From Woeseia sp. (GTDB lineage: Bacteria; Pseudomonadota; Gammaproteobacteria; Steroidobacterales; Woeseiaceae): 64,000 bases of DNA. Below the pieces are notes generated by a model, which saw nothing but the letters and a program-made list of their open reading frames with translations, was not told the origin of the DNA and searched no databases. Positions within the stretch are counted from its first letter, which is position 1. Every line of letters starts with the position of its first letter. A program made the position numbers and the translations under genes. This document shows, piece by piece, positions 53,195 to 61,728 of the stretch. The stretch is from assembly GCA_021773015.1 (NCBI GenBank), contig JAJFKW010000001.1, forward strand, positions 186,001-250,000, read 5' to 3'.

Positions 53195-53693
53195 TAATAT
53201 CACGACGTATCCAACCGAGCCATTCAACGGACTCTTGCTCGTTGTTAACTGTCAGCAGGGCAGTGATGTGGAATTTCGCAAAGCTGGTGTTTTTAAGCAC
53301 AAGCGAAAATTCGATTTTCCGGTGTGCCTGCAATTCGTGGAGATAAATAAAGTATTGGCTGCCGCTCTGGTACGCGTAATTGCTGATAGGCCACTCGATG
53401 CCATCATGGTCGAACAAATGGGCGACAGGTTCGGGGGTTTGGCCTTGCGGTGCGCCAAATTGGATTTCGAACACTGCCGATGCGGTGTACTGATTGGGAA
53501 TGATCGTAATTCGGAAATGTCGGGAATTATCATTACGGTTTGAAGTGTCTGGCACGACCCATAGACCGTTGTTTAGAATGCCAACATCAGACAAAACCGT
53601 TTTCAAGAAACCATCGGGCGCGCCGTCGGGATGTGTAGCATAGGCCGGAGCGATCAGCAGGAGCAGGGCGCATAGGACGTTCGTGTTTTTCAA
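53184..53693 (-). CDS. Exported hypothetical protein (island gene 2)
   Basis: 169 residues. Signal peptide ends near residue 19 (LCALLLLIAPAYAT). The mature part is beta-rich, with HFRITIIPNQYTASAVFEIQ and RKIEFSLVLKNTSFAKFHIT, the latter resembling an immunoglobulin-like fold. TTG at 53693 overlaps the stop of gene 1 (TTGA). No known family. Confidence 0.68.
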   Translation of the reverse strand: MKNTNVLCALLLLIAPAYATHPDGAPDGFLKTVLSDVGILNNGLWVVPDTSNRNDNSRHFRITIIPNQYTASAVFEIQFGAPQGQTPEPVAHLFDHDGIEWPISNYAYQSGSQYFIYLHELQAHRKIEFSLVLKNTSFAKFHITALLTVNNEQESVEWLGWIRRDINAS

Positions 53694-53947
53694 CGCTTTG
53701 CTAGCGCGTCAAGTGTGGTGTGATGATCACTTATGGCTTGACCGATTTTTTCTTTGTCAGAAAGCCTATAGCTCCATTTTCCCGCTTGATCTTGTTCTAG
53801 CTGTGAAAATACTCGCTGCATTTTTCGGCGTTCGGGGCTGAAGGCGGGCAGGGCTTCGGTGTAGCGGCTTTGCGCGTCTTCGATGCCGTCCAATTGGATG
53901 GTGGACAAAATACCCTGCATTAGATCGTTCAAAGCATCAATTGACAT
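53690..53947 (-). CDS. Small hypothetical protein (island gene 1)
   Basis: 85 residues, helical and soluble: DALNDLMQGILSTIQLDGIE then QRVFSQLEQDQAGKWSYRLS. First gene of the unit; ATG at 53947 with AGGAG about 14 bases ahead and an inverted repeat further upstream. No domain known. Confidence 0.65.
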   Translation of the reverse strand: MSIDALNDLMQGILSTIQLDGIEDAQSRYTEALPAFSPERRKMQRVFSQLEQDQAGKWSYRLSDKEKIGQAISDHHTTLDALAKR

Positions 53948-53974
53948 ACGATCATTTTGACTCCTAATATCAAA

Positions 53975-53988
53975 AAAGTGAACACTTT
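53975..53988. promoter_or_regulatory. Inverted repeat upstream of the small-gene island
   Basis: AAAGTG-AA-CACTTT, 6-bp arms, 28 bp ahead of the first gene of the 53.9-52.0 kb minus-strand unit. Probable operator. Confidence 0.4.
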
Positions 53989-54158
53989 ATCTACACTGAG
54001 GTGTCCAGACGTCTTTTTCGTTTCGAGCGGCAAGGTATGTCAGCTTTACCGCCGGAAGCGGCCGTTGGCGTATTATCTGTGAAAAGGTCGGCTTGTGACC
54101 CTATGCGCAAGCGCAGGTGAAATTGAAATATAATTCAGAGTACAAGGGGGCGAACTAA

Positions 54159-54677
54159 ATGAAGACCTCAGGAGTATTGGTGCTTTTCCTAGCGCTTTTG
54201 GTGGCATGCACTCCATCTCATGACAGTGCGAAATCCGTTGTCAATGGCAGATTGGACGGAGCATGGAGATTAGTCCAGTCTGAGACGATCTTGCCAGATG
54301 GCACCCGTCGCCCTGGCCATTTTCAGGAAAGTTTTCTCTTATTCGCTGGCGACTACTACAGCATGAACTGGGTTGGTGGCGAGTCACCCTCAACCTACTT
54401 TGCGCAGCAATTCGCACCAGCAGATTCCGAGAAGATTGCTCGTTTTAGTTCGCTCTTGATAAATGCTGGCCGATTCGAAGTATCGCAAGACACGCTTACA
54501 ATTCACCCGGAATTTGCACTTATCCCAGAATATGTTGGCGGTCTCGGCGAGTTTGATTTCAAGCTGAATGGCGACACTCTAGATCTCGAGTGGCGAACAA
54601 TCGAGTCTGCGGATGGAATATCTGATCCGAACACAGCGGTTGGAGTGCGTTTTTACTATCAGTGGATTCGTCGATAG
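54159..54677 (+). CDS. Lipoprotein, lipocalin-like fold possible
   Basis: 172 residues. Lipobox VLFLALLVAC (Cys17). The mature part has DGAWRLVQSETILPDGTRRP and an end of GVRFYYQWIRR, which suggests a lipocalin-like barrel as in other lipoproteins of this style. ATG at 54159 with AAGGGGG upstream. Function unknown. Confidence 0.72.
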   Translation: MKTSGVLVLFLALLVACTPSHDSAKSVVNGRLDGAWRLVQSETILPDGTRRPGHFQESFLLFAGDYYSMNWVGGESPSTYFAQQFAPADSEKIARFSSLLINAGRFEVSQDTLTIHPEFALIPEYVGGLGEFDFKLNGDTLDLEWRTIESADGISDPNTAVGVRFYYQWIRR

Positions 54678-55260
54678 TGTTGTTGCCGTAATCCAATGCG
54701 AGGGCGGAATAAAGCAGGTGCGCTACGGCTCAATGTAGGAACAATTGTTCGGGGTGTTCGGTGGCTGCTAGTGGCCGTTAGCAGCCTGTCGAGAGATAAA
54801 CTACAAAACGACTACTGCGACAGCGAACACGCGACGTCGAAGCGTACCAATTTTATCTGCTATATGAGCGCTATTTGACGAAAGCCAAAAAGGAAAAGTA
54901 GTCAAGCCAATTTCGCCGTCGTCTCAATGTCCCACAAATGATGATGGGTAAAGCTGCGGCTGACACTTGGAAAGAAAAATACGCGAAATGATCGGGGACG
55001 CTTTTCAGGATGCTAAGGACCCATTAAGCGCTCTAGAGCAATAGTGAAAATACATATTCTAATGTGAATTTTTTGCGTTGAAAGTTTGGCGGACCGATCT
55101 GTCGAGGGTAACGCTGTGTACAGCTATTGCGAGAACGCGTCGATCTTCGCAATTCGACGCCGAAAACTTGTCCGGATATCGAGTCACGGACCATTATAGA
55201 GTTGATATATACAAAAACTTGTGCAAAACTTTGTATATATTATAGACGGATTGAGCTCGC
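54678..55260. other. Intergenic region, possible gene relic
   Basis: 583 bp. No sound gene. Around 54940-55042 short coding-like stretches (ending in DAFQDAKDPLSALEQ) look like the decayed tail of a small gene. The right end holds the MarR operator. Confidence 0.4.
55205..55240. promoter_or_regulatory. Candidate MarR operator
   Basis: ATATATACAAA (55205-55215), 14 bp, TTTGTATATAT (55230-55240): perfect 11-bp arms, 20 bp ahead of the MarR gene start. Confidence 0.6.
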
Positions 55261-55770
55261 ATGGCCGATTTTTTTGACTCCTATGGGCCCGCATTTCTGG
55301 GTCTCCAATTACTGCGCTTATACGACAAAGTCGATCAGGCGGGCGATCAGGCACTGCAGCTCACCTCAATCGAACTACCTTCCCGGGTTGCTTCGTCGCT
55401 GATCTATCTGAAACACCACGGTCCAACGAGCGTGGCGAATCTTGCGAGGGCGCTCGCCGCATCTCACCAACTTGTGAGCCAACGTGTTGCCATTCTGATC
55501 GAGAATGATCTGATCACCAAAGCCGCTGACAAGTCTGATAGGCGACGTACATTGTTGAGGTTAAGCGCCAAGGGCCGCCGACTCGCGAACAGTGTTGACG
55601 AACTTTGCCAGTCAGGCAATGACGTCTATCGCTCGATCTTTGAGGAAATTGGTGTGGATGTGAACAAATGCGTTATTGAAATGCGAAAAGCGCTGGAAAG
55701 ACGCAGCCTTGGTCCGAGCGTCGCAGACCTGGCTAATGCGCGCATGAGTGTGCAAGCGTCGTCGGGTTGA
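55261..55770 (+). CDS. MarR-family winged-helix regulator
   Basis: 169 residues: SRVASSLIYLKHHGPTSVAN, LARALAASHQLVSQRVAILI (recognition helix), ENDLITKAADKSDRRRTLLR (wing) and LSAKGRRLANSVDEL. ATG at 55261. A serine hydrolase gene follows within about 60 bp and may be under its control. Confidence 0.9.
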   Translation: MADFFDSYGPAFLGLQLLRLYDKVDQAGDQALQLTSIELPSRVASSLIYLKHHGPTSVANLARALAASHQLVSQRVAILIENDLITKAADKSDRRRTLLRLSAKGRRLANSVDELCQSGNDVYRSIFEEIGVDVNKCVIEMRKALERRSLGPSVADLANARMSVQASSG

Positions 55771-55826
55771 CTACACGGACGCATTGCGACGATGGAGTCA
55801 AATCTGATTTCAACGTTGATACCTTC

Positions 55827-57014
55827 ATGATTCGGCCCGTCATCGTTCTGTGCATTTTGATATTTCTTGCGGCGTGCTCCAACGATTCGGCAACATTGAC
55901 AAATGCGGGTGCGGGTGAGCCGAGACGATTTAGCGCAGAGCAGTTGACGGCGTTCGTCGAGACCACAAGACATGAACTCGGCTTGCCCGGGCTCGGCGTA
56001 CTAATTCAGATCGGTAGCGATGCGCCACTTGTTTCAGTGTCGGGTGTTAGAAAGCAGGGCAGCGCAGTGGCCGTTGAACAGTCGGACATGTGGTTTATCG
56101 GGTCAACCGCGAAAGTAATGACAGCGACCTTATTGGCCACATATGTTGATGATGGCAGTGTCGAATTCGAGACCACTCTATTCGAGGTCTTTCCGGAATA
56201 CGCCGAGATATTCACCGACGAGTCTCGAACGATTACGCTGGCTAGCCTCTTGAACCACACGTCCGGTTTGCCCACAAATCCAGCGCATTCCGCTGGTCAA
56301 CTCGCCACGCTGTTGGGAAATACGGCGAATTTCACTACTCAACGGTTAAAGGTTCTCGAAGAGTTCATTTCCAAAGAACTTCTGTATCCTCCTGGCTCGG
56401 ACCGCACGTATTCGAACACGGGATACATTCTCGCCGCTGCGGTCATAGAGCGCATTGGTGGTCAGCCGTTTGAGACACTGTTGGCGGATCGCGTGATCGA
56501 GCCTCTTGGTATTTCAGAATTCGGATTCGGTCATCCTGGTTCCGCTAACAATGGAGACATCATCGATCAACCGTGGGGGCACCGCCCCTCATTTTTTCGG
56601 CTCGTGTCAGTGTCTCCTGACGATGCCGAGCACGTAAATCCACCGCTGTTCAATTCCGCCGGAAATATGCATATCAGCCTCAAAGATTGGTCCATATTCG
56701 TAAACGACCAAGTAAGGGGGCGAGTGGGCGAAGGTGTTTTACTTGACCAGAAACTATATGAACGGCTACAAATGCCGGATGATGGTAATACCGGTTACTC
56801 ACTGGGGTGGGGGGTCCTTGTCGAGGATGGGAGGCCCGTCATGCTCACTCACAATGGATCGGACGGCAATTGGTTTGCAGATGTGCGTGCCTACCCACAG
56901 ACTGAAATGATACTTCTTGTCGTAACTAACGATGGTCGCGAAGAAGATGAAGCGAAGATGGCGGCGACCGTTGTCCGTAGAGAATTCAATAGACGCTATA
57001 ATCCTGCACCGTAG
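55827..57014 (+). CDS. Serine hydrolase, class C beta-lactamase-like lipoprotein
   Basis: 395 residues. Lipobox LIFLAAC (Cys17). Class C-type active site: S93-T-A-K96 (WFIGSTAKVMT), Y195-S-N197 (RTYSNTGYILAAA) and HNG in MLTHNGSDGNW in place of KTG. Such proteins are esterases, peptidases or penicillin-binding proteins; true cephalosporinase activity is not implied. ATG at 55827. Likely co-regulated with the upstream MarR gene. Confidence 0.9.
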   Translation: MIRPVIVLCILIFLAACSNDSATLTNAGAGEPRRFSAEQLTAFVETTRHELGLPGLGVLIQIGSDAPLVSVSGVRKQGSAVAVEQSDMWFIGSTAKVMTATLLATYVDDGSVEFETTLFEVFPEYAEIFTDESRTITLASLLNHTSGLPTNPAHSAGQLATLLGNTANFTTQRLKVLEEFISKELLYPPGSDRTYSNTGYILAAAVIERIGGQPFETLLADRVIEPLGISEFGFGHPGSANNGDIIDQPWGHRPSFFRLVSVSPDDAEHVNPPLFNSAGNMHISLKDWSIFVNDQVRGRVGEGVLLDQKLYERLQMPDDGNTGYSLGWGVLVEDGRPVMLTHNGSDGNWFADVRAYPQTEMILLVVTNDGREEDEAKMAATVVRREFNRRYNPAP

Positions 57015-57288
57015 CGTTGGGGTCCAACCGTTGTGTGTAGCGCTACCAATACTGATTTTCGTGGAATGATCGAACGATTTTGGCGACACCTAACTGTCGA
57101 CCGTTACTTACTCTTACGTGCGTAGATGTATGGCCATCTGTTCGTACTGTCAACTTCAATGTCCGCTTCAAAGGATTTGCAGTAAGTTTGGGCTCTGGGC
57201 ACTAAGCCGTGCATATTCGGATAGACTCCGTCTATTGCAGTGTATGTTGACAAATCGTCCCGGTAAGCAACTTCTGTTTCTCAATTAA

Positions 57289-57900
57289 ATGAAGAATATT
57301 GACTTTTGGTTTTCGATCGGCAGTACGTATACGTACCTGACAGTTTGTCGGCTAAAAAAGGTCGAAGAAGCCGTAGGTGTCAGGGTTCGATGGCGGCCAT
57401 TTAGTGTGCGTGCTCTGATGCAGGAGATGAACAACGCGCCATTTATCGGGAAGCCGTCGAAAGAAAAATATATGTGGCGAGATTTGCAACGTCGTGCAAA
57501 AAGATACGGAATATCGATAAGCGTTCCTTTCTCGTATCCACTAGAGCAATTCGACCTGGCGAACCGAATTGCTATTGTTGCTGAGCGGGAGTCATGGTGT
57601 GAGGAATACGTTCAAGCTGCGTATCATTTTTGGGTTAATGACGGATTACCGGCAGGCGAAGAGTCGAACGTTGTCGAAAGTCTTAAGAAGACTAAGCAAT
57701 CCTACAACCGTGTTATGGCGCTAGCGAATTCCGATCACACACATAGCGCGTATGTCGACGCAACAGCGCAGGCTCGGGATCTTGGGATATTTGGCACACC
57801 ATCATTCGTAGTGGACGATCACGAGTTGTTTTGGGGTGACGATCGGTTAGAAGATGCGTTCGAATATTGGCGCGACACCGCCGCAATAGTCGGTACATGA
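57289..57900 (+). CDS. 2-hydroxychromene-2-carboxylate isomerase / DsbA-fold GST kappa-like protein
   Basis: 203 residues: IDFWFSIGSTYTYLTVCRLK (family start with Ser at the thioredoxin-type site), RWRPFSVRALMQEMNNAPF, and LGIFGTPSFVVDDHELFWGD with the cis-Pro and closing WGDDRLEDAF. Members isomerise aromatic degradation intermediates or act as kappa-like GSTs. ATG at 57289. Confidence 0.9.
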   Translation: MKNIDFWFSIGSTYTYLTVCRLKKVEEAVGVRVRWRPFSVRALMQEMNNAPFIGKPSKEKYMWRDLQRRAKRYGISISVPFSYPLEQFDLANRIAIVAERESWCEEYVQAAYHFWVNDGLPAGEESNVVESLKKTKQSYNRVMALANSDHTHSAYVDATAQARDLGIFGTPSFVVDDHELFWGDDRLEDAFEYWRDTAAIVGT

Positions 57901-58210
57901 CGGATGGGGCGCTCCTATTTGGAACTGCGCCAAACTATTCCGCAAAAGTTGAGGGTAGCCAGTGCGAGGCAATGCGTCTTCGCAGGGGCAGGGGACTCGT
58001 TGGCCTCCACGCTAAAGCGCCGCCAAGCCACCTTGTCGCCCTTCGTCGGGAAAACGCTAATCTGCGTCTCGAATCTTTTGCCGGGCGTAAGTTAAACGAT
58101 TGAAATCGACCCTGAAGTTGAGCGTACTGTGCACTGGGAGTGGCGGGCGGTATAGCGTACACAGCTGCACGCAGTAGAGTGGATGAACACAAAAAAATCA
58201 AACGTTTGAC
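57901..58210. other. Intergenic region
   Basis: 310 bp between the isomerase gene and the convergent HxlR gene. Short open frames here lack family resemblance. No clear terminator. Confidence 0.4.
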
Positions 58211-58558
58211 TTATTCGTTATGCGCTTTTAGCCGGTGCCCCACCTGGACAATCGCATCGAGCGCAGGAATCAGCTCTTCTCCAAGTTCCGTGAGTTCGTA
58301 CTCAACCGACGGCGGCGACGTTGGGCGCACGTTTCGGTTCAATACGCCACGTTCCGCAAGCTCGGACAATCGCGCGGATAACACCTTCGCCGAAATCGGA
58401 GGGATATCAATTCTCAATTCGTTAAAACGCCTCGGCCCCGCCCGCAAACACCAGATGACGTTGGGGGCCCAAGCGCCTGCGATGACGGCCATGCATTCGG
58501 TCAACATGCACCGCTCTGGCAGTTTGGGGCTGTTGTTGCGTCGGACTTTTAAAGACAT
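58211..58558 (-). CDS. HxlR-family transcriptional regulator
   Basis: 115 residues: CMLTECMAVIAGAWAPNVIW (early Cys, family start), GPRRFNELRIDIPPISAKVL, SARLSELAERGVLNRNVRPT and YELTELGEELIPALDAIV. Divergent from gstA with a perfect 13-bp palindrome between. Probably an electrophile- or thiol-responsive repressor. Confidence 0.92.
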   Translation of the reverse strand: MSLKVRRNNSPKLPERCMLTECMAVIAGAWAPNVIWCLRAGPRRFNELRIDIPPISAKVLSARLSELAERGVLNRNVRPTSPPSVEYELTELGEELIPALDAIVQVGHRLKAHNE

Positions 58559-58598
58559 TTAAGTAACCAGGTAACTCTCAGGTAATCGCTGATTAAGG

Positions 58599-58611
58599 TA
58601 TCTAGTAGATA
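58599..58611. promoter_or_regulatory. HxlR operator (perfect palindrome)
   Basis: TATCTA-G-TAGATA between HxlR (58558) and gstA (58682). The site at 23020-23032 next to the other HxlR gene matches at 11 of 13 positions. Confidence 0.6.
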
Positions 58612-58681
58612 TTAGGTTGTCAACGGTAACTTTCTCGTCAAAGATGGCGACATTAACTAACCTCATACTGGAGAAACCAAA

Positions 58682-59311
58682 ATGAAGCTCTACTACAAGC
58701 CCGGCGCCTGCTCGATGGCGTCTCACATTGTGCTCAACGAACTTGGCCAGAACTTCGATCTAGAGAAGACAGATACGAAGCGTGGCAAAACCGAATCCGG
58801 GGCTAATTTTCGTGAGATCAGTCCGAACGGTTATGTCCCCGCTTTGCAAACGGACACCGGCGAGGTCATCACGGAGAACCCCGCGATCTTGCAGTTCCTT
58901 GGAGACATGGCCCCAGACTCTGGCCTTGTACCTGCAAACGGGACACTGGAACGTACGCGACTCCAGGAAATCCTAAACTTCGTTTCATCAGAGTTGCACA
59001 AAGCCTACAGCCCGTTCTTTTCTGGCACCAAACTCAACGCGTCTGCAAAAGAGCTTGCGGAGGCCGGTATCGCCCGCCGGGTTGGCTTTATCGAATCGAA
59101 GCTTTCGGACGGCAGAGTATTTTTGCTTGGTGCGCAGTTTACCGTTGCGGATGCGTATGCATTTGTGGTGCTTAACTGGTCCGGTTTCATCGAATTTGAT
59201 TTGCAGCCGTGGCCGTTGGTTCAGGACTACGTGGAACGAATTCGCAAACGCCCAGCAGTCATTCAATCAATGACCGCTGAAGGACTGATCGAGGATCGCA
59301 AGGCATCATGA
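58682..59311 (+). CDS. gstA: Beta-class glutathione S-transferase
   Basis: 209 residues. N-terminal thioredoxin domain (MKLYYKPGACSMASHIVLNE, with the beta-class Cys in GACS), ENPAILQFLGDMAP for glutathione binding, and a helical domain with FLLGAQFTVADAYAFVVLNW (N-capping box). ATG at 58682. Heads a four-gene operon and sits divergently from HxlR, so likely induced by electrophiles. Confidence 0.95.
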   Translation: MKLYYKPGACSMASHIVLNELGQNFDLEKTDTKRGKTESGANFREISPNGYVPALQTDTGEVITENPAILQFLGDMAPDSGLVPANGTLERTRLQEILNFVSSELHKAYSPFFSGTKLNASAKELAEAGIARRVGFIESKLSDGRVFLLGAQFTVADAYAFVVLNWSGFIEFDLQPWPLVQDYVERIRKRPAVIQSMTAEGLIEDRKAS

Positions 59312-59718
59312 GTGATTTCGATGGTGTCATGGAGACATTGAAGATCTATTTCGATGCGCTCTACTACTGTGATAGAGATAAGCTTGCGGTGGCGTTTCAT
59401 CCGCAGGCAATCTATGCAACAGCAGATGAGACCCCATTGCTGTACCGGACGATGGGGGAATATTTCCCCATCGTTGCGGCTCGTGAATCTGGCGCTTCGA
59501 GGAGTGAGGCCCGGCGGGACATCATTGACGGTATCGAGTTTGCCGGTGGCAACACCGCGTTTGCCCGAGTCCGATGTTCAATCGGGCAGCGAAGCTTTGT
59601 TGACCTATTGACCCTTGTGCGCGAGGCGGCCCGCTGGCAAATCATCGCCAAGGTTTTTCATGTTATCGAATCTAAACAAGTAGGAGATGGCGCATGCCTT
59701 ACATCAACATTAAAGTGA
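59308..59718 (+). CDS. NTF2-like protein (putative lumazine-binding/SnoaL type)
   Basis: 136 residues: VMETLKIYFDALYYCDRDKL, LLYRTMGEYFPIVAARESGA, GNTAFARVRCSIGQRSFVDL. Cone-shaped NTF2 fold with a hydrophobic pocket, found in isomerases and cyclases. ATG overlaps the gstA stop by 4 bases. Confidence 0.85.
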   Translation: MSDFDGVMETLKIYFDALYYCDRDKLAVAFHPQAIYATADETPLLYRTMGEYFPIVAARESGASRSEARRDIIDGIEFAGGNTAFARVRCSIGQRSFVDLLTLVREAARWQIIAKVFHVIESKQVGDGACLTSTLK

Positions 59719-59903
59719 CACGCGAAGGCGTGACGCGCGAACAAAAAGTTGCTCTGATTAACGGCGCAACAAAACTGCTATCTGACGTCCTTGCCAAGAA
59801 CCCAACTACGACATTTGTAGTAATTGATGAGGTAGAGATGGAAGATTGGGGCATTGGAGGCTTGCCGGTAGAAGAATATCGAAAGGTGCTTAGTGATAAA
59901 TAG
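59694..59903 (+). CDS. 4-oxalocrotonate tautomerase family protein
   Basis: 69 residues beginning MPYINIKVT, so Pro is the catalytic base after Met removal; Arg in EGVTREQKVALI and NPTTTFVVIDEVEMEDWGIG match the family. ATG at 59694 with AGGAG upstream, overlapping the NTF2 gene by 25 bases. Cytosolic tautomerase or dehalogenase-like enzyme. Confidence 0.92.
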   Translation: MPYINIKVTREGVTREQKVALINGATKLLSDVLAKNPTTTFVVIDEVEMEDWGIGGLPVEEYRKVLSDK

Positions 59904-59942
59904 TTACTTCACAAATCGACCACTCGTTGCTGTCTCATTGTG

Positions 59943-60407
59943 ATGGGTTGGCTTGCTCACGCCTTCGTTCTGGGTGTCATTTTGTTCATCGCCGGTACCG
60001 GTATTCCAATAATGGCGGCACTGAATGCTGGTCTTGGAACACACCTTGGAAATCCAATTCCTGCGGCGTTCGTGTTGTTTTCGATAGCTCTTGCGATCAC
60101 GGCCGTAATGACGTTCAGCCATCCGCTCCCGAGCAAGGATGAAATGATTGCTATACCCACTCACTACTACCTGGGTGGCCTATTTGTTGCGTTCTATGTT
60201 CTGTCAATTACCTGGATCGCGCCGAAGATCACCCTCGGAAATGCGATATTTCTGGTGCTGATTGGTCAATTGCTTGCCGCTACAATCATCGATCACTTTG
60301 GGCTATTGAATGTGCCTAAAACTCCGGTTACAACCGCTCGCATCGCGGGCCTTGGACTGATTGTTGCGGGAATATATTTAGCAAGAAAACCGATTATTAG
60401 TGTGTAG
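59943..60407 (+). CDS. YdcZ-family DMT transporter (EamA half)
   Basis: 154 residues with five helices of the DUF606/YdcZ kind: HAFVLGVILFIAGTGIPIMA, ALNAGLGTHLGNPIPAAFVL and a last helix with GLIVAGIYLARK. It ends the gstA-NTF2-tautomerase unit, 36 bp after the preceding stop. Probably exports a small product of this pathway. Confidence 0.85.
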   Translation: MGWLAHAFVLGVILFIAGTGIPIMAALNAGLGTHLGNPIPAAFVLFSIALAITAVMTFSHPLPSKDEMIAIPTHYYLGGLFVAFYVLSITWIAPKITLGNAIFLVLIGQLLAATIIDHFGLLNVPKTPVTTARIAGLGLIVAGIYLARKPIISV

Positions 60408-60514
60408 CCAGGCCTATTTTCAGCGGTATGAGTTGTCGCCTTGTCGATCAACGCTTCATCATCGCAACTGAGTTGGAAGGGAACTGGCCGGCGCCAAATC
60501 CAGACATTACTGCA

Positions 60515-60548
60515 AAAGTTAAGGCTTAACTTTAAATCAAAAGTTAAG
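60515..60548. repeat. AAAGTTAAG repeat cluster
   Basis: AAAGTTAAG-G-CTTAACTTT (60515-60533) is a perfect 9-bp inverted repeat, with another AAAGTTAAG at 60540-60548. It lies between convergent genes; it may be a terminator or a binding site. Confidence 0.4.
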
Positions 60549-60560
60549 ATTGGAGCCGCA

Positions 60561-60568
60561 GGGTAGGG
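60561..60568 (+). promoter_or_regulatory. KOPS-like octamer GGGTAGGG
   Basis: Matches GGGNAGGG and reads towards the dif site at 63154. Two more + strand copies occur at 13745-13752 and 50773-50780. Confidence 0.4.
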
Positions 60569-60685
60569 CAAGCGGCAAGTTCTGACCCTTTTCTTTGTAC
60601 TGACGGCAGATGGCGGCTTTTCCCTGCGGATTCAACCGGTCGATGCAGTCGACCATTCATTGGCCTAAGAGTCTCTGCGCACATG

Positions 60686-61324
60686 CTATTTCAGGTCCGC
60701 ATTCATCCGCCCAACAATCTGGAGTGCTTCCTGATAATTGTGTTGCAACACACTTTGCTGGCCAGACAGTTCTTGCAAGAGATTGCGGAGAATTCTCAAC
60801 GAGTTGACTAATTGATTAGGGTCGTGTGTCTGTCGCTCAAACACGAAATCGGAAAAGCGCTGGAGCGTCAAGTTTACATTTTGTTGCGACAGATAAGCTT
60901 TCGAAATTGCATCGGTCACACTAAATTCAATGCGCGATGTCATTTCACTTTGCTGCGCAAGCTGCCAGGACGAGTTTCTGTAAAAATCTTGGATGAGACC
61001 CCTTTCCATCAACCGTCCATAGTCGATACCGTCGGCCGTTAGCAAGCTCTGTTGGAGCTCGTCAGATGCAAGGTAACGATCTATCTCATCAACTACGGTC
61101 CGATGATACGGCAGCCACTGGTCCACGATAGCAAGATTGCTTCTCATTTCATCAGCGATATGGGATACGAGATCATCGATTACGCGTGCGTCTCTCCGGT
61201 CCTCTAAGACGTTATCTAGGAACAGTGCTAACAAAACACTAAAGACGATAAATATCGCTTCGAGAGAGTAACGGGCGAGATTTTCTTTCGTGATTACCGC
61301 ACGCTTCATCGTCCTCTCAGTCAT
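60686..61324 (-). CDS. Hypothetical membrane-anchored protein
   Basis: 212 residues. One N-terminal helix (LEAIFIVFSVLLALFLDNVL) followed by a helical, coiled-coil-like region (DLVSHIADEMRSNLAIVDQW, SLRILRNLLQELSGQQSVLQ). ATG at 61324; another at 61309. Resembles small inner-membrane proteins of the DUF6090 type, with no assigned function. Confidence 0.72.
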   Translation of the reverse strand: MTERTMKRAVITKENLARYSLEAIFIVFSVLLALFLDNVLEDRRDARVIDDLVSHIADEMRSNLAIVDQWLPYHRTVVDEIDRYLASDELQQSLLTADGIDYGRLMERGLIQDFYRNSSWQLAQQSEMTSRIEFSVTDAISKAYLSQQNVNLTLQRFSDFVFERQTHDPNQLVNSLRILRNLLQELSGQQSVLQHNYQEALQIVGRMNADLK

Positions 61325-61375
61325 GGTGAATCACCGCATCCGTAGGTTTCGTAATCGACGGTCCAAAATAATCCA

Positions 61376-61699
61376 GTGGCTGAACAAATTGATGCGACTG
61401 GCCGCTTTGGGACATTAACTGCCTCCCATAATAGCGCGAAAAGCAGCGTCATCGGTGCCGGTTTCTTTTTGTTTCGAAAACAGCCCGCATCGGTCGACGT
61501 GTCGCCGGTCAAAAAGTCATTCTCGGCCCCGGCGCTTTCCGTACCGCCGTCGCGTGACGATCCTATCGGCATCAGTGACCCCAGCAACGCACCGTCGTCG
61601 GGTTCTACAGGTCAGAGTGTTGGGCCGTCGTCGATAGTGACGCCAGACGCGACGCCCAGGCGTATTGAACGGGTGCATATTCCTCGGCTGCGTCGTTAG
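61376..61699 (+). CDS. Doubtful Ser/Pro-rich reading frame
   Basis: 107 residues from GTG at 61376 with Ser/Pro-rich composition (KSFSAPALSVPPSRDDPIGI). No ribosome site or family; the opposite strand is also open for 88 codons. May be non-coding. Confidence 0.2.
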   Translation: MAEQIDATGRFGTLTASHNSAKSSVIGAGFFLFRKQPASVDVSPVKKSFSAPALSVPPSRDDPIGISDPSNAPSSGSTGQSVGPSSIVTPDATPRRIERVHIPRLRR

Positions 61700-61728
61700 G
61701 TCCAAACGGCCCATGTTACAATTGGCCG

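Noticed and set aside
54696-54878. 60-codon + frame after the lipoprotein gene
   Set aside because: No ribosome site or similarity; likely non-coding.
61321-61587. Minus-strand frame of 88 codons opposite the doubtful + frame
   Set aside because: No start site signal or family; neither strand is convincing.
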